Shown: one piece after another, positions 11,973-23,267 of the stretch | Position numbering within the stretch: the first letter of the stretch is position 1 | Layout of the letters: every line of letters starts with the position of its first letter | Source of the DNA: Deroplatys truncata | Lineage: Eukaryota; Arthropoda; Insecta; Mantodea; Mantidae | NCBI GenBank assembly: GCA_030765065.1 | Contig: CM060982.1 | Coordinates: forward strand, 15,249,630 to 15,313,629 | Length of the DNA stretch: 64,000 bases | Direction: 5' to 3' | Translations under genes and position numbers: made by a program | The notes under the pieces: generated by a model | The model's database searches: none | Seen by the model: the letters and a program-made list of their open reading frames with translations, nothing else | Told to the model about the DNA's origin: nothing

Positions 11973-12199
11973 TGTTGAAAGGATTGCTACAGTATGTTAA
12001 AGATAATTGTTGATATTATATACAGACTCTTTCAAGCATTGTCAAGTACAAAGAAGAAAATCATTAATATTATATACAGGATCGTTTAAGAGATTTTTTT
12101 TAAATTTTTTTTTTGTTAATCTAATGCTGCTGCTTTCACTTTTTACTTCAATTGGTAGTCGAGTGTGCATATTGTAGCAGATCAATTTGAGTGCTGGGG

Positions 12200-12750
12200 A
12201 TTATGTCAGATGTGGTAACCGAGCAGAAAGTGTTGAAATGCGGTTACCTCAACACGGGCTTACTCAGGAATGCAGAGTCAGCAATGCCTAAAGTATTTAT
12301 ACTGCAGGAGGTTAGGCCATGTGTGGTCTGTCTGACCTACCGTCACGAGTGTATGACCCGCCGTCTGACGTCCGCCCTCGGCTGAAGGATATAGCTGACA
12401 CGGAGTGCTTCGTACACTCCCGCCCTAACGACCCACCAGCTTACCAGTGCTTCCGTCTCGACAGCAGTTATCTAGGTAAGAATGCTTCAACCTTAAGTTC
12501 TGCTTGCGCGGGCTTTCGCCCCATCAAAAGTTGCCCAACTGCGGGCCGTATGTATGGTATAGGCAAATACAACTTATAGGATTTATACATCCCATGTACG
12601 TTAGTTAGCTACCCCTATCCTGGAATGCCGCTCCGAACTACCAACCATCCTGGTACCAAAGCATGCCCCCTATCTCTGAGCTATCACTCCCCTAATGCAA
12701 GCAGCTACTGTGGGGTAACCACACCTGGTAGGGGCGCTACAATAAATAAA
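12200..12750. other. GC-rich island with a tRNA-like segment on the minus strand
   Basis: This stretch is clearly richer in G+C than its surroundings and holds many CpG dinucleotides (GACCCGCCGTCTGACGTCCG and similar). On the minus strand, around 12695-12620, GATAGCTCAGAGATAGGG resembles a tRNA A box and GGTAGTTCGGAGC a weak B box, as in a tRNA-derived SINE head. On that strand the left edge reads TGTAGCGCCCCTACC. I cannot identify it. It could be a SINE, an LTR, or a host regulatory or exonic segment. Open segments at 12191-12579 have no known motif. Confidence 0.4.
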
Positions 12751-12964
12751 CCAATTATAAAAGGATCTTTGTTTATAGATTTTAAGTTATAACTATTATG
12801 GTACAAGTGCACTTTACACCTTGTGTCATGACTGTGTATTTCACCATTTGTTTTAGGTTTGTGCAGTTCAATCAGACAGATTACTCTACATATGTACAAT
12901 GACACTACAGTAAACAGTTTTTCCCTTTTGAAGACTTCCTTACAGGATTCACGTTTTCCCATTT

Positions 12965-13222
12965 TGAACATACTTCTGATACATTTCTTTTGGAGTACTA
13001 GAACGCTCTGTATGAGGGTTTACTATAGCCACCCCATACTTTTATGCCATATTGGATGTGCGAATAAATTAAGCCGTTATATATAGTTTTGAGAACATCC
13101 ATGTTACATGTTTTTACAAACCCTCTCAACAGGTACAGGCCTTTACTAATTTTTTTTACATACGTTATCAATATGATTAGCCCATGATATGCATTTATCA
13201 ACCTGTATACCTAAGAATTTGT
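12965..13222 (-). mobile_element. Jockey-like LINE reverse transcriptase fragment
   Basis: The minus strand encodes, with one frameshift near 13155, KFLGIQVDKCISWANHID and then KKISKGLYLLRGFVKTCNMD and YSHIQYGIKVWGG. This is the conserved tail of Jockey-type reverse transcriptases that follows the catalytic YADD region. It is an isolated piece of about 85 codons without polymerase or endonuclease. Confidence 0.75.
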
Positions 13223-13895
13223 GTGAGGGGGATTCGTGTATCACTGATGATGCAGGAAATGAAATGATAACTCGGAAAGGATATTTGGGAGGGAAATGTT
13301 CCAGAAGGGCTCCTTAGAAGGCCTCTCCGGCATTTGCAAATTATGCCTGAAAGGAATATGGGAAAAAAGCTTAGGCAGGGAGAATGGATCTGGAAGTATT
13401 TGAACATATTTCTGTCCATGCCTTAATGACCTCAGCCAAATGTGTCAATACCTCTTCATTGACGAGTATATAAGAATTCCAAAATTCACTTTGCTTAAAC
13501 ATTCCATAATATGTAGCGGCTCTGTTGTTTTCTTTTTCTTCTTACATTTTTAACACTTCATAACAACGTTCATGTTACACATTCCTCCTTCTTGTTAACA
13601 AAATTGCCTAACAAATGGCAGCTTAATATGTACAAGAGAAGAATGACTGATGCGTTTACCAGGAGCTGATGCTGAAGCACAGCTGAAGATGAACCACTTG
13701 TCTTTAAAAGGATTTGAAATAGACTAGGTCTTTTAATGAATGATGTTTTATCAGCTACAAAGAACTACAGCATCTAATGTTGACTCACCTCTGTTTCCAT
13801 TTTATTGGTTTTTTCTCTTCTGTTAATTCCCCTGCTCCATACTGAATTATGCCCAAATAGAATTTTAAAAATATTTTCATTATGTATGCTTTAAT
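13223..13895. other. Probable intron or intergenic sequence upstream of the protease exon
   Basis: No coding feature recognised. If the protease gene extends leftwards this is intron sequence. The last bases form a splice acceptor for the exon at 13903. Confidence 0.4.
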
Positions 13896-13902
13896 GTTAC
13901 AG

Positions 13903-14062
13903 AGTGATTCAGGAGGACCAATTCTATGGGAAAACAAATACATAGATCGTGTTTTCCTCTGTGGTATTATCAGTTATGGCATCCACTGTGCCAATGAGTA
14001 TCCTGGTGTGAATACCCGTGTCACATCTTACTTAATGTCTTTCATTCTTGACAATACTCAAG
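13903..14062 (+). CDS. Trypsin-like serine protease (S1 family), internal exon
   Basis: An AG acceptor (13901-13902) and a GT donor (14063-14064, AAG|GTCAGT) bound 160 bases encoding SDSGGPILWENK, LCGIISYGIHCANEYPGVNTR and VTSYLMSFILDNTQ. DSGGP carries the nucleophilic Ser of S1 proteases. The Gly that normally precedes it is Ser here, though the exon edge makes that position uncertain. The disulfide Cys, SYG and PGVNTRV are also conserved. Acceptor phase is 0 and donor phase 1. Exons for the His and Asp of the triad were not found in the window, so the gene must have long introns or be a remnant. Secreted digestive or clip-type proteases share this exon. Confidence 0.78.
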
Positions 14063-14529
14063 GTCAGTATACAATTCTAATATTTAATTATTCAAAGAGG
14101 CAATATGTTATTTCTGTTAGAGAAATGAGAAAAATCTGTCTCATATGTTGGCATTAAATAATTTAGCTCAGTGGCAACCAGTGGTCTCAAAAAAAAAAAA
14201 AGATATGCCAGTGAACAGTGGGTATAATAAATAACTTATCGATAAATGTAAATTTGGAATATTTAAGAATACGCTGTCAGTAATTCATTAATTAATGAAG
14301 AAATTAATTAATTAATTTACACAGGCATATGAAACATTGCAGACTTGCTAAAGCCATGCAAGTTTCACCGTATTATGCCTATTGAATTTTTATAAACAAT
14401 ACAATTTAAAATGTTGTAAGCCCAACAAATATCTGTCAGAGTTCAAATAAACTGAGTTTAGAGAGCCACCTGTACAAATAACAATATTCATTTTTTTCTT
14501 TGTCTTTTATGTAGGTTATCAACCTGTTT

Positions 14530-14795
14530 TTCTTCACATTTTATCCTGGAGATTTACTAGATGTTGATTGCAGATCCTTTCTCCATCTTTTCTGTAGCCT
14601 TTCGATACTACTTCTTCTTCTTCCTAATGGCTTCATGTCCCTGGCTATTTTTGCCAGTCTATCATCTTTCATTCTTATAATGAGATTATTCCATTCCTTT
14701 TTTCCACAAATCTGTTAATATTGATTATTTCACACTGATCTCTTACATCCTTCTTTCTTATCCTATCACTTCTAGTCTTCCCCATTATCGATCCT
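14530..14795 (-). mobile_element. LINE reverse transcriptase C-terminal fragment
   Basis: On the minus strand the sequence reads MGKTRSDRIRKKDVRDQCEI, then RMKDDRLAKIARDMKPLGRR and RLQKRWRKDL, a conserved tail of insect LINE polyproteins. A frameshift lies near 14705. It sits in the putative intron between the two protease exons. Confidence 0.65.
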
Positions 14796-15103
14796 AAAAA
14801 TATTCATTTCCAGTGTTTGATATAACTGCTTTATTTTCTTCATGACAACTCAGGTTTTGGCTACATATTTCATTTTTGTTATTCATTTGTGCTTCATTAT
14901 TTAAGCCTGAAAATTCATCTAAACCTATATTTCATTTGTACCTAGTGAGATATAGTTTTTTAAATTAATAACAAAAGTTAATTGTTTATACACTATGTGA
15001 TTCATCTTACGAAAAATAATGTGTAGAAATTTGGATGTATTAGCCCAAATATGCTGATAATGACAACAAAATTAAGAGTGCTTTCATTTTATTCATCTTT
15101 TAG

Positions 15104-15174
15104 TATCCATTAAAAACCATGATACTCTTAATTTTTTCGCTGATGGGAAAGGAATTGTCAAAAAACAGGTATAA
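15104..15174 (+). CDS. Possible terminal exon of the serine protease
   Basis: A pyrimidine-rich tract ending TTTTAG (15103) is followed by 71 bases in the phase needed to continue the protease exon. They encode SIKNHDTLNFFADGKGIVKK and stop at TAA 15172-15174. An AATAAA lies at about 15431. Alternatively CAG|GTATAA at 15168 is a donor and the gene goes on. There is no family motif in this short C-terminal extension, so the assignment rests on splice signals and phase only. Confidence 0.35.
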
Positions 15175-15179
15175 CATTT

Positions 15180-16760
15180 AGTGTACTGCGATCACAGAAA
15201 TACCTCACACTGGCTTTCTTTTCAACAGAGTTATAAGGTGCTTGCCAATTGTAATTATGCAATTTCTAGTTACACAAGAAAAATGTAATCAACTGATCAC
15301 CTACTTGCATTTTTTCAGTTTATTATTTTGCAAAATACATGGGCACATTTTGTATGCAGAAATTTTACTATCTGGAAGTCATAATGAAAAATGTGAAACA
15401 AATTCATTTTTTATGAGCAAAAACTAGGAAAATAAAAGCTAAAGCACCAAATGCAATAAGGATATAACAAGCCATGAGTTAATAGATACTTTAAATATCC
15501 TCTTTTCATTAATAATCAGTTACTGTTATGACACATTGCAGAGGGAAATGCATAGTGCTTACTAATTGGCATAAGGTTTCCGGGTGTGTAATAATTCCGT
15601 AGAGAACGTAAGTGAATGGAGAAATGTTTGGTCTTTGTACTGTTGTAAATCAGGTATGCATGCCCATAGTTTTTAAGGCGATCCAAGTGAAAAAGATATG
15701 AGGGCTGGCCCACCAGAAAAAGAATATAAGGAGAGAAAATGCAACACCATCCTAAGGAAAGACAGCTATAAGTCCTTGTAAAAGCACCCTGGCCAATGAA
15801 TAAAGGTAGTTTAAACATATTTTGCACTAGAAGTTTTTCTATATAATAGCTGCCTGTCTTCTGCTAATTAAGGCTGGGCTTCTCGATACCGTGTCAACAC
15901 TATCACACTACTCGAACGCTGAGGTCATGACGTAACAGTGTGAGCCGCAACAAGCTCAGGAACTTCGGATGTTTCAAAGGGCATGTTAGTTGTATGAGGC
16001 ACCCGTTTGTTCCCTTCTCAAAGTAATAAACATTAACTTGACTGAGAGGCAAGCCGTTTCACATTTATTGAAGCTATATAGGTAAGTTTTAAGCCAGTTT
16101 GCGAAATAACTTTGCGTATCATTTGGTAATAGCTAAAATATTACGTTCCTTCCTATTAAATAAATTATTCTGAATGTCATAATCGTACATATAACTTACG
16201 TCACATTCTAGGTATTTATAGTGAGATATCTTATACTTTCATTTTCAAACTAATATTTTGGATCTCACTAAGTCTGTAAAGTTGCGTTTGGCGCTCGTGT
16301 AAGTCGTATTAGATATATATTTATGGGCGCTCAACTACGAGATCATTAGCGGTTGTGTAAGTCATAGCGTTCTAAAATATGCACACTTGCACCAACAAAA
16401 AAGCAATAATGTTATATTTGTATACTATATAACTATTTGCGCCGTGATCTTTGTTTTTAATTTACTTAATATGTTAAAAGAAAAAATACAAAAAGTGCGA
16501 CGTACTTAAATGTCAAAGTATTCAGAATAAAGTTTATGGAACTTAGCTTTGTTTATAATTCAAATGATGTAAACAATATGATTCGCTGATGGTGAAAAAC
16601 TAGCGTATAGTTACGATTCTGAAATTATTACACTTAGAAATATTGGATTAATTAAAAAACAAGAGGAGATTCGGCAATGATTCCGGTTTTATGCTGTATA
16701 GAACTAGTACTTGTATGAAAAGTACATGTACATTAATGATTTTTCACACATAAAAAACAA
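15180..16760. other. Anonymous sequence
   Basis: No confident feature. A 103-codon open stretch at 15516-15827 (minus) has no recognisable domain. The segment 15880-16000 is slightly GC-richer with a few CpGs. Confidence 0.35.
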
Positions 16761-16764
16761 ACAT

Positions 16765-16995
16765 TGACCTGAGCAGGATTTGAGCTGGAAGTCTTCAGGG
16801 AGTTACGTCAGTGCTTTACCATCTGAGCTATCCAGATGTACAATGGATTCGACATCAGTTATTGGAATTCAAGCAAACAAAGTAACTGATGCTTACCAAT
16901 ATATAATGTCTATAATACAATTTTAAACTTGATTAGGGCGCTGATGACCTTAGCTGTTTAGAGCCCTTAACTCCCATATCATCATTAAACTTGAT
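16765..16995. mobile_element. tRNA-derived SINE fragments
   Basis: On the minus strand 16852-16765 reads GGATAGCTCAGATGGTAAAG (A box) and later AGCTCAAATCCTGCT (degenerate B box), a tRNA-like fold with too many changes for a working gene. At 16937-16993 the plus strand has GGGCGCTGATGACCTTAGCT ending in ATCATCATT, which resembles a common insect SINE tail. Orientations differ, so these may be two separate fragments. Confidence 0.5.
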
Positions 16996-17105
16996 CGTTA
17001 TAATTTTTCTTTACATAGCCGCTAAGGCACCAAAACGTATTTTGAATCTAAACTCATGGGCATAAATCCGTAAGACATTTTGCTGCGATACTTTGAGGGT
17101 TCAAG

Positions 17106-20083
17106 CAGGACCCTCTGGATAATGGACCTGACACTGACATTCAAAATGGCGGCCGTATGTGGTGGGAATTTGGGAAATGCCTTAATCAGTTTTTGTGCTC
17201 AAGTTATGACTTCTCACAGTAAAATACAATTAATGTGGTGCAGTGACATGTCTTTTGTGTAGATAAAACGCTGTGCACAAAAACGCTGTCTTTAAAGTAA
17301 ACTAAATGCATTTTAACATTAAATGAAATATGTAACCTCAAACAACATTCATGCAGTCTACAGTTTTGCATGCTATAACTTAACAGCCTTTCTAAACTAC
17401 AGCTACTTATTTAAATTACAAAGGACATAGTTTTATAAACTGCAAGCACTGTAATACTTGCATGAAACACAACTGTTGATATTCAGATTGACACTGATTA
17501 AGAGTTCACTCAAAATTACGTGTCACTGTTTACACTGTTTATCACACTGTACTCAATATATATGCACAAAATATACACTGGATGACACCAAATGGCGTTG
17601 TTTACAGTAGGTAATTATCTATTAAATTTAGAAGCTTTAGGGTTACTTTTGCTTTCACTGAACGCTTTTCATTTATAAGTATGCAATAATTATTCAAAAC
17701 TATACCACTTAGCGACTTATAGCGTCCTTTACTAGTTTCTGCAGAGAGTCCACACCGACAGACTGAAATATAAGTAGCCTTAAACCAGCACTGCAAGTGA
17801 AATATATGAAGTACATAACCTTAAACAGCATTGCAAAACAACATTCATGCAGTCTACAGTATTGCATGCAACAACGTAACAGCATAAATACGATGGCTGA
17901 ATTAAAATAAACTGTCAGAAATGCACCATTCTGCAGTTTAACCACTTTCTTGGAACCGTTATAAAAGAACCACCCTAACGGAATTTATCCTTTCTTATAA
18001 CTAAGTCGGAAACAACGATGTATGCATACAGGTGAATCCTTCGAAGGCGTCAAGTGTTTACGATTTATGTATATTAACTGTTTTCTTTTAAATCTTTATA
18101 TTCTGGAAATATGAATGACAATACTCCGATATAAGATAATAACTGGGACTCACTATACACATACACACTCAAATACTCATAATTGTTTTATTGTATCTCA
18201 CAAATACACATAACTTAATATATTTTATAATTTAAATTAACACTGTATATAGCATATTTTAAATATTTATCACAATTATTTGCACCTCTATTCATTATAA
18301 TCAAAGTTCGATTTACATCCGGAAACATAATGGTGTTGTATGTTTTAGGTTAAGTATATTTACAACTATAACGTCCAAACTGTAACGATTTCTTTATTTC
18401 ATTCCAGTAACCGTGACACAAACTATATTCTCCGACATTATGCTCTAGTTGTGTCCCGCACAGCAGGACCCTCTAGAAACAACGGACCTGACACTGGGTT
18501 CGAGATTGAGAAAAATGGCGGCGGTAATTGGTGGTGATCCCTGAGGTGTTTACACTCGCTAACTGCTCGTGCTGTGTTTCCGATGCCTGTGATTTATAGT
18601 ATTTTAGCAACTGCGGCAGTTTGTAATCACATTAGCGAAGAAATAGTATTTGAAAACCTTTATTTGAACAATTTGGGAAACGGGAATAGTCCCAGTCATG
18701 CGTTTTCAGTGCCGTGTGCTTTCCAAGTGTTAGTTATGTTTGCTAATACATTACATGTAAATTATGGCTACATTAAATGTAAAGTATAATTATACATTTT
18801 GTAATTTATCTACTTGAGAATATAGTTTGTGTCACGGTTACTGTGGTGAAATAAAGAAATTGTTACAGTTTGGACGTTATAGTTGTAAATATACTTAACC
18901 TAAAACATTACAACGCCATTACGTTTCCGGGTGTAAATCGAACTTTGATTATAATGAATAGAGATGCAAATAATTGTGATAAATATTTTAAAATATGCTA
19001 TATGCAGTGTTAATTTGATTTATAAAATATATTAAATTTATGTATATTTGTGAGATACAATAAAACATGAGTATTTGAGTGTGTATGTGTATAGTGAGTC
19101 CCAGTTATTCTCATATACCGGAGTAGTGCCATTCATATTTCCAAAATATATTTACAGTTAACATACATAAATCCGTTGTTTCCGACTTAGTTATAGGAAA
19201 GGATAAATTCCGTTACGGTGGTTCTTTTATAACGGTTCCAAGAAAGTGGTTAAACTGCAGAATCGTGCATTTCTGACTGTTTTAATTCAGCCATCGTATT
19301 TATGCTGTTACGTTGTTGCATGCAATACTGTAGACTGCATGAATGTTGTTTTGCAATGCTGTTTAAGGTTATGTATTTCATATATTTCACTTGCAGTGCT
19401 GGTTTAAGACTACTTATTTGTTATATTTCAGTCAGTCGGTGTGGACTCTGCAAAAACTAGTAAAGGATGCTATAAGTTGCTAAGTGGTATAGTTTCGAAT
19501 AATTATTGCAAACTTATAAATGAAAATCGTTCAGTGAAAGCAAAAGTAACCCTAAAGCTTCTAAATTTAATAGCTAATTACTGTAAACAACGCCATTTCG
19601 TGCCATCCAGTGTATATTTTGTGCATATAATATTGGGTACAGTGTGATTAACAGTGTAAATAATGACACGTAATTTTGAGTGAACTCAATCAGTGTTAAC
19701 CTCAATATCAACAGTTCTGTTTCATGCAAGTATTACAGTGTTTGCAGTTTATAAGACCATGTCCTTTGTAGTTTAAATAAGTAGCCGTAGTTTAGAAATG
19801 CTGTTAAGTTATTACATACAAAACTGTAGACTGCATGAATGTTGTTTGAGGTTACATATTTCATTTAATGTTAAAATGCATTTCGTTTACTTAAAAGACA
19901 GCGTTTTTGTGCACAACAGCATATATTTACACAAAAGATATGTCACTGCACCACATTAATTGTATTTACTGTGGAGAAGTCATAACTTGTAGACAAGAAC
20001 TGATTAAGGCATTTCCCAAATTCCCACCACAAACGGCCGCCATTTTGAATGTCAGTGTCAGGTCCGTTATCCAGAGGGTCCTG
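17106..20083. repeat. Large inverted repeat (foldback-like), arms about 1.3 kb
   Basis: The left arm 17106-18440 and the right arm 18816-20083 are reverse complements over nearly their whole length. Both outer ends read CAGGACCCTCTGGATAA into GGACCTGACACTGACATTC and AAAATGGCGGCCG (right end complemented). Inner ends pair at ACCGTGACACAAACTATATT/AATATAGTTTGTGTCACGGT. Arms differ by scattered substitutions and small indels. A spacer of about 375 bases separates them. No open frame across the arms has a recognisable domain. Flanking target duplications were not found. Confidence 0.9.
18441..18815 (+). repeat. Spacer of the inverted repeat with a third terminal copy
   Basis: After the left arm's CTCTAGTTGTGTCCCG the terminal sequence CAGGACCCTCTAGAAACAAC starts again (18464), runs through AAAATGGCGGCGG, then passes at about 18533 into TGATCCCTGAGGTGTTTACA. 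From that point to about 18815 it matches the complement of 21270-21570. It therefore looks like an internally deleted relative captured between the arms. Confidence 0.75.
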
Positions 20084-20214
20084 CGCACAGCGATGACGAT
20101 GATGTATATTTCCAACAGATGTCACTCTATGTCAGACGCTTGACTAATACAATACTGTCAAAATATGAATAATTGATGCCACCAAAGCGCCGCAACTACG
20201 ACCACAGGGCGTAG

Positions 20215-20472
20215 CCAAGGGATGTTATATAACCTTAGGTTTATGAATTCACGGAAAATTAGGTTTACGTTACGTGTTTTTTATTTATATAACCTTGCGT
20301 TTCTGAATTCACGGAGGTTTAGGTTACTTTTCTTTTAATATAAGCTTAGGCTTCTGATTTACTTTTATACATATAACCTTATTTAAATTTGTTACCAGTG
20401 GTTACATAAAAGCACGCGAGCGAAGCGAGCGTGCGTTCTTAAGCTTACGTTTCTGGTTCACGGGAGGTTAGG

Positions 20473-20521
<49 letters not shown>

Positions 20522-20830
20522 CTTGTTTTAATTAGTTACCAGTGGTTACATCAAAGCACGCTAACTTCGCTCGCGTGCGTTCCTAAGCTTACGTTTCTGG
20601 TTCACGGAGGTTAGGTTAGGTTTAGTTTTTTTTATATATATATATTGTTTTAATTAGTTACCAGTGGTTACATTAAAGCACGCGAGCGTGCTTTCCTAAG
20701 CTTACGTTTCTGGTTCACGGGAGGTTAGGTTAGGATTACTTCTTTTTATGTAAGCTTACGTTTCTGAATTCAGGGAAGGTTAGCCTTAGGTTAGGGTTTT
20801 TTTTATGTAAGCTTTCGTTAACTATCTACC
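20215..20830 (-). repeat. Short CCTAA/HindIII tandem units of element Z
   Basis: Several diverged units contain AAGCTTACGTTTCTG, GGAGGTTAGG and three GC-rich segments (CACGCGAGCGAAGCGAGCGT, a mutated form, and a shortened CACGCGAGCGTGC). A (TA)n tract lies at 20476-20519. These are the minus-strand counterparts of the array at 38997-41690. Confidence 0.85.
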
Positions 20831-20907
20831 ACTGTTACGGTAAAGCAACTTCTTTATTACACTGTTATTACAATGGAAATAACCTCTTAATAAAATATAC
20901 TTTGACA

Positions 20908-21001
20908 AAAACTATTACAAACTTAAAACTTTGGTGCATATTCTTTTGCTGCTTAAAAACTATTACAAACTTAAAACTTTGGTGCATATTCTTTTGCTGC
21001 T
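20908..21001. repeat. 47-bp tandem duplication
   Basis: AAAACTATTACAAACTTAAA and the following bases, up to TTTTGCTGCTT, occur twice in perfect succession. Identity implies a recent duplication. Confidence 0.93.
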
Positions 21002-21255
21002 TTCAATTAGCGCATGGTGCAGCCAGTCTTTGAATGCGTTACGTTCTCAGCGGGAATAACACACGAAGAAAAACAAGAAGAAACACTACTAACAGCGCAT
21101 CGCATTTCTGGTGGATTTTCATTTAGGTTGGCGGTTCCCACTATACATCTTCAACGAAAAAATGGCTACGTTTGTTTTGTTTCGTACGCGATTCGCCTAT
21201 ATAAGTAAAACACCGTCGAGGGGCGGGTAGGTGAGCACAAACTATTGAACAGCTA

Positions 21256-21570
21256 CTTCGACGGGACACAACTAGAGTATAATTGCCATATTCTCAAATA
21301 TATAAATTAAAAAATGTATAATTATACTTTACATTTAATGTAGCCATAATCTACATGTAGGTAATATATTAGTAAACATAAGTAACACTTGAAAACACTG
21401 AAAACGCATGACTGAGATTATTCCCGCTTGATTGCTCAAATAAAGGTTTACAAACACTATTGCTTCGCTAATGTGATTACAAACTGCCGCAGTTACTAAA
21501 ATACTATAAATCACAGGCATCGGAAACACAGCACAGCAGTTAACGAGTGTAAACACCTCAGGGATCACCT
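21256..21570 (-). repeat. Inverted copy of the foldback spacer
   Basis: The minus strand from 21570 reads GATCCCTGAGGTGTTTACAC to CTCTAGTTGTGTCCCG at 21258 and matches 18533-18815 plus the left-arm inner end 18441-18458. The junction GGTGATCCCTGAGG is shared with the spacer, where different sequence precedes it. Here it directly follows the last THAP-gene exon and supplies its stop codon. Confidence 0.8.
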
Positions 21571-23120
21571 AGCCTACTAATTTGTTCAGAAGTTAGGAAA
21601 TTACTTAATGCCTCGTTTGTTTTTGCTATTTGCTCTTCCAGTCTCTTATTCTTATTTTCCAAAAATGCAACTCTGTTTTGCAGTTCTTGGATCATAATCT
21701 CTGGAGTTTTCTCTTCCCTTGTAGCTCCCACAGATACTGTCTCTTCAGAAGTGATTGCCAAGTGGGTTTCAATGCAAGTATTTTGCACCTAGGAGATAAA
21801 ATATCATTTATTGTCATTTCATAATATTCTCAGTTTATTGTCTAAATATGATTAACTTATACCTATATGATATTACTATGCAAATTTAATGTTTTAATGT
21901 GCAGAATGTACCATATGTTGTATCCTTAATTCAATCCAATTGATGTTACATAAATACTGATTTGTGTATGTAATAGCTTTTATCTTGGTAAAACCAATTG
22001 CAATGTAAAAGTTATTTATGATAGGATTAAGACTTTTACAAGAAGGTGATGTTTACATGGATAATCCTATCTCAAAGTGATGATAAAAATAATGTTGTAA
22101 TTGGATTTTAATTAATTTGATCCTCTTTCAAAAGCTGATTTATCTTAAGTGTATGGATGAAGCTCTATTAATGATTCTAACTGCAAATTTGTAATGAATT
22201 TACGATTACATAGCTCAGAATTTAATATGACTGCTTATGGTTAGATTCTTTTATATACATTTCATTTTACGGACTATTTACGGGGTAGCCTATTTTAGAA
22301 AATTAATGAAATAACAACATCAGAAATTATTTTAAATGAGTAAACCAGGAAGAAATTTCTGTGATATTTACATTCATTACTTTAAACAAATTCTTTAAAA
22401 TATAATAAAGCTTAATATCTATAGGCCTACTTACATCTCTTTTGTAAATGCTTTCTCTCTGGACTGCAATTCCAGGTGGTGGATTAGACACATTAAAAAT
22501 TGTTGGCACGGCATTAGGCTTGAGTTTACTTTTTCCATTAGCACCGTTTAGTTCAAATTGTTTTCCTCAAAATGCACCTGTGAAAATATTTAAATATTTG
22601 TTTAAATAATATTTTTATGCTAGACATAACATTAATAATAAGGTCAATAAAAGTTTAACGGTAATTTATAAAGTAAATATTTGGCGATTTCATATTAGAA
22701 AGAAAAAAAAAGAAAAAGGAGAAAAAAATACAACTGCTGAGATTCGATCTCACGCCTTAACAATCGCTAAACGAAGGATTTACCGACTGAGCCAATCTTT
22801 CGGTTATGTAATTGGCGCATCGAAATCAACTTAAGCAACTCTGCCGTCATTGACTTTGACTTTTAAATGCTAATGATATAAGTAGTTAGGTCGTAATGGC
22901 TACTGAATGAAAGCAATAGAAATTCTTTCTTTCTCCAAAACATTAATTATTCCTTTGTACTTACGTTACAAAGGTAATTATTTATTCTAGGTGTCCAATC
23001 CTTGCGCCTGGAATTTACAAGCCATTTCTTTCTTCTTTCGTTAGCACCAGGAAAACGATAAAACTTATATAACCCATGCCTACTGTTATTTGTGCAATTT
23101 GGAGCCGCACAACCAACCAT
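21558..23120 (-). pseudogene. THAP zinc-finger / coiled-coil gene, three exons, frameshifted and truncated
   Basis: Exons with canonical splice sites: 23120-22965, 22577-22435 and 21788-21558. Exon 1 encodes a THAP (C2CH) DNA-binding domain: MVGCAAPNCTNNSRHGLYKF, RFPG, ERRKKWLVNSRRKDWTP and the third Cys (YLCN). Exon 2 supplies the His (VHFEE) and the THAP-end signature KLKPNAVPTIF. One base is missing near 22560, which brings a stop in frame. Exon 3 encodes a coiled coil (IQELQNRVAFLENKNKRLEE). Such architecture is known from P-element/THAP9-like transposases and from host THAP proteins. Here no catalytic domain follows, since the frame ends at the junction with the repeated segment. A deleted P-like element is my preferred reading. 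Confidence 0.78.
22735..22810 (-). mobile_element. tRNA-like SINE head inside a THAP-gene intron
   Basis: The minus strand shows TTGGCTCAGTCGGTAAATCC (A-box-like) and GTGAGATCGAATCTCAGC (B-box-like) at tRNA spacing. The arms do not form a clean cloverleaf by eye, so this is treated as SINE-derived and not a tRNA gene. Confidence 0.45.
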
Positions 23121-23267
23121 TGCATAAATTAAGGTGTTAAAAATTAAAGAATATCCACACGAGAGATCTTCTGCCCAGTAAGAACAATGGAGCTTGGGAT
23201 TCACAATGGCGGATTGGTCTGCTCGTTTGATACAGTGCTTTAGTCCCGACTTGAGCTCGAAATATCA

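Larger units (their letters stand above)
20085..21265 (-). mobile_element. Element Z, short inverted copy
   Basis: Read on the minus strand this is a compact relative of 38660-41925. It runs from TGTGTCCCGTCGAAGTAGCT through TTTTACTTATATAGGCGAAT and AACGTAGCCATTTT, then CCTAA-rich units with AAGCTT and GAATTC, GC-rich near-palindromes, and an outer end with GTGACATCTGTTGGA and CATCATCGTCATCGC. The plus-strand view shows the array as TTAGG-rich. It has only a handful of array units versus dozens in the other copy. Its outer end abuts the CAGGACC end of the large inverted repeat directly. Confidence 0.75.

Noticed and set aside
15516-15827. 103-codon minus-strand open frame as a membrane protein
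   Set aside because: Some hydrophobic residues, but no family motif, no splice context and no supporting neighbour.
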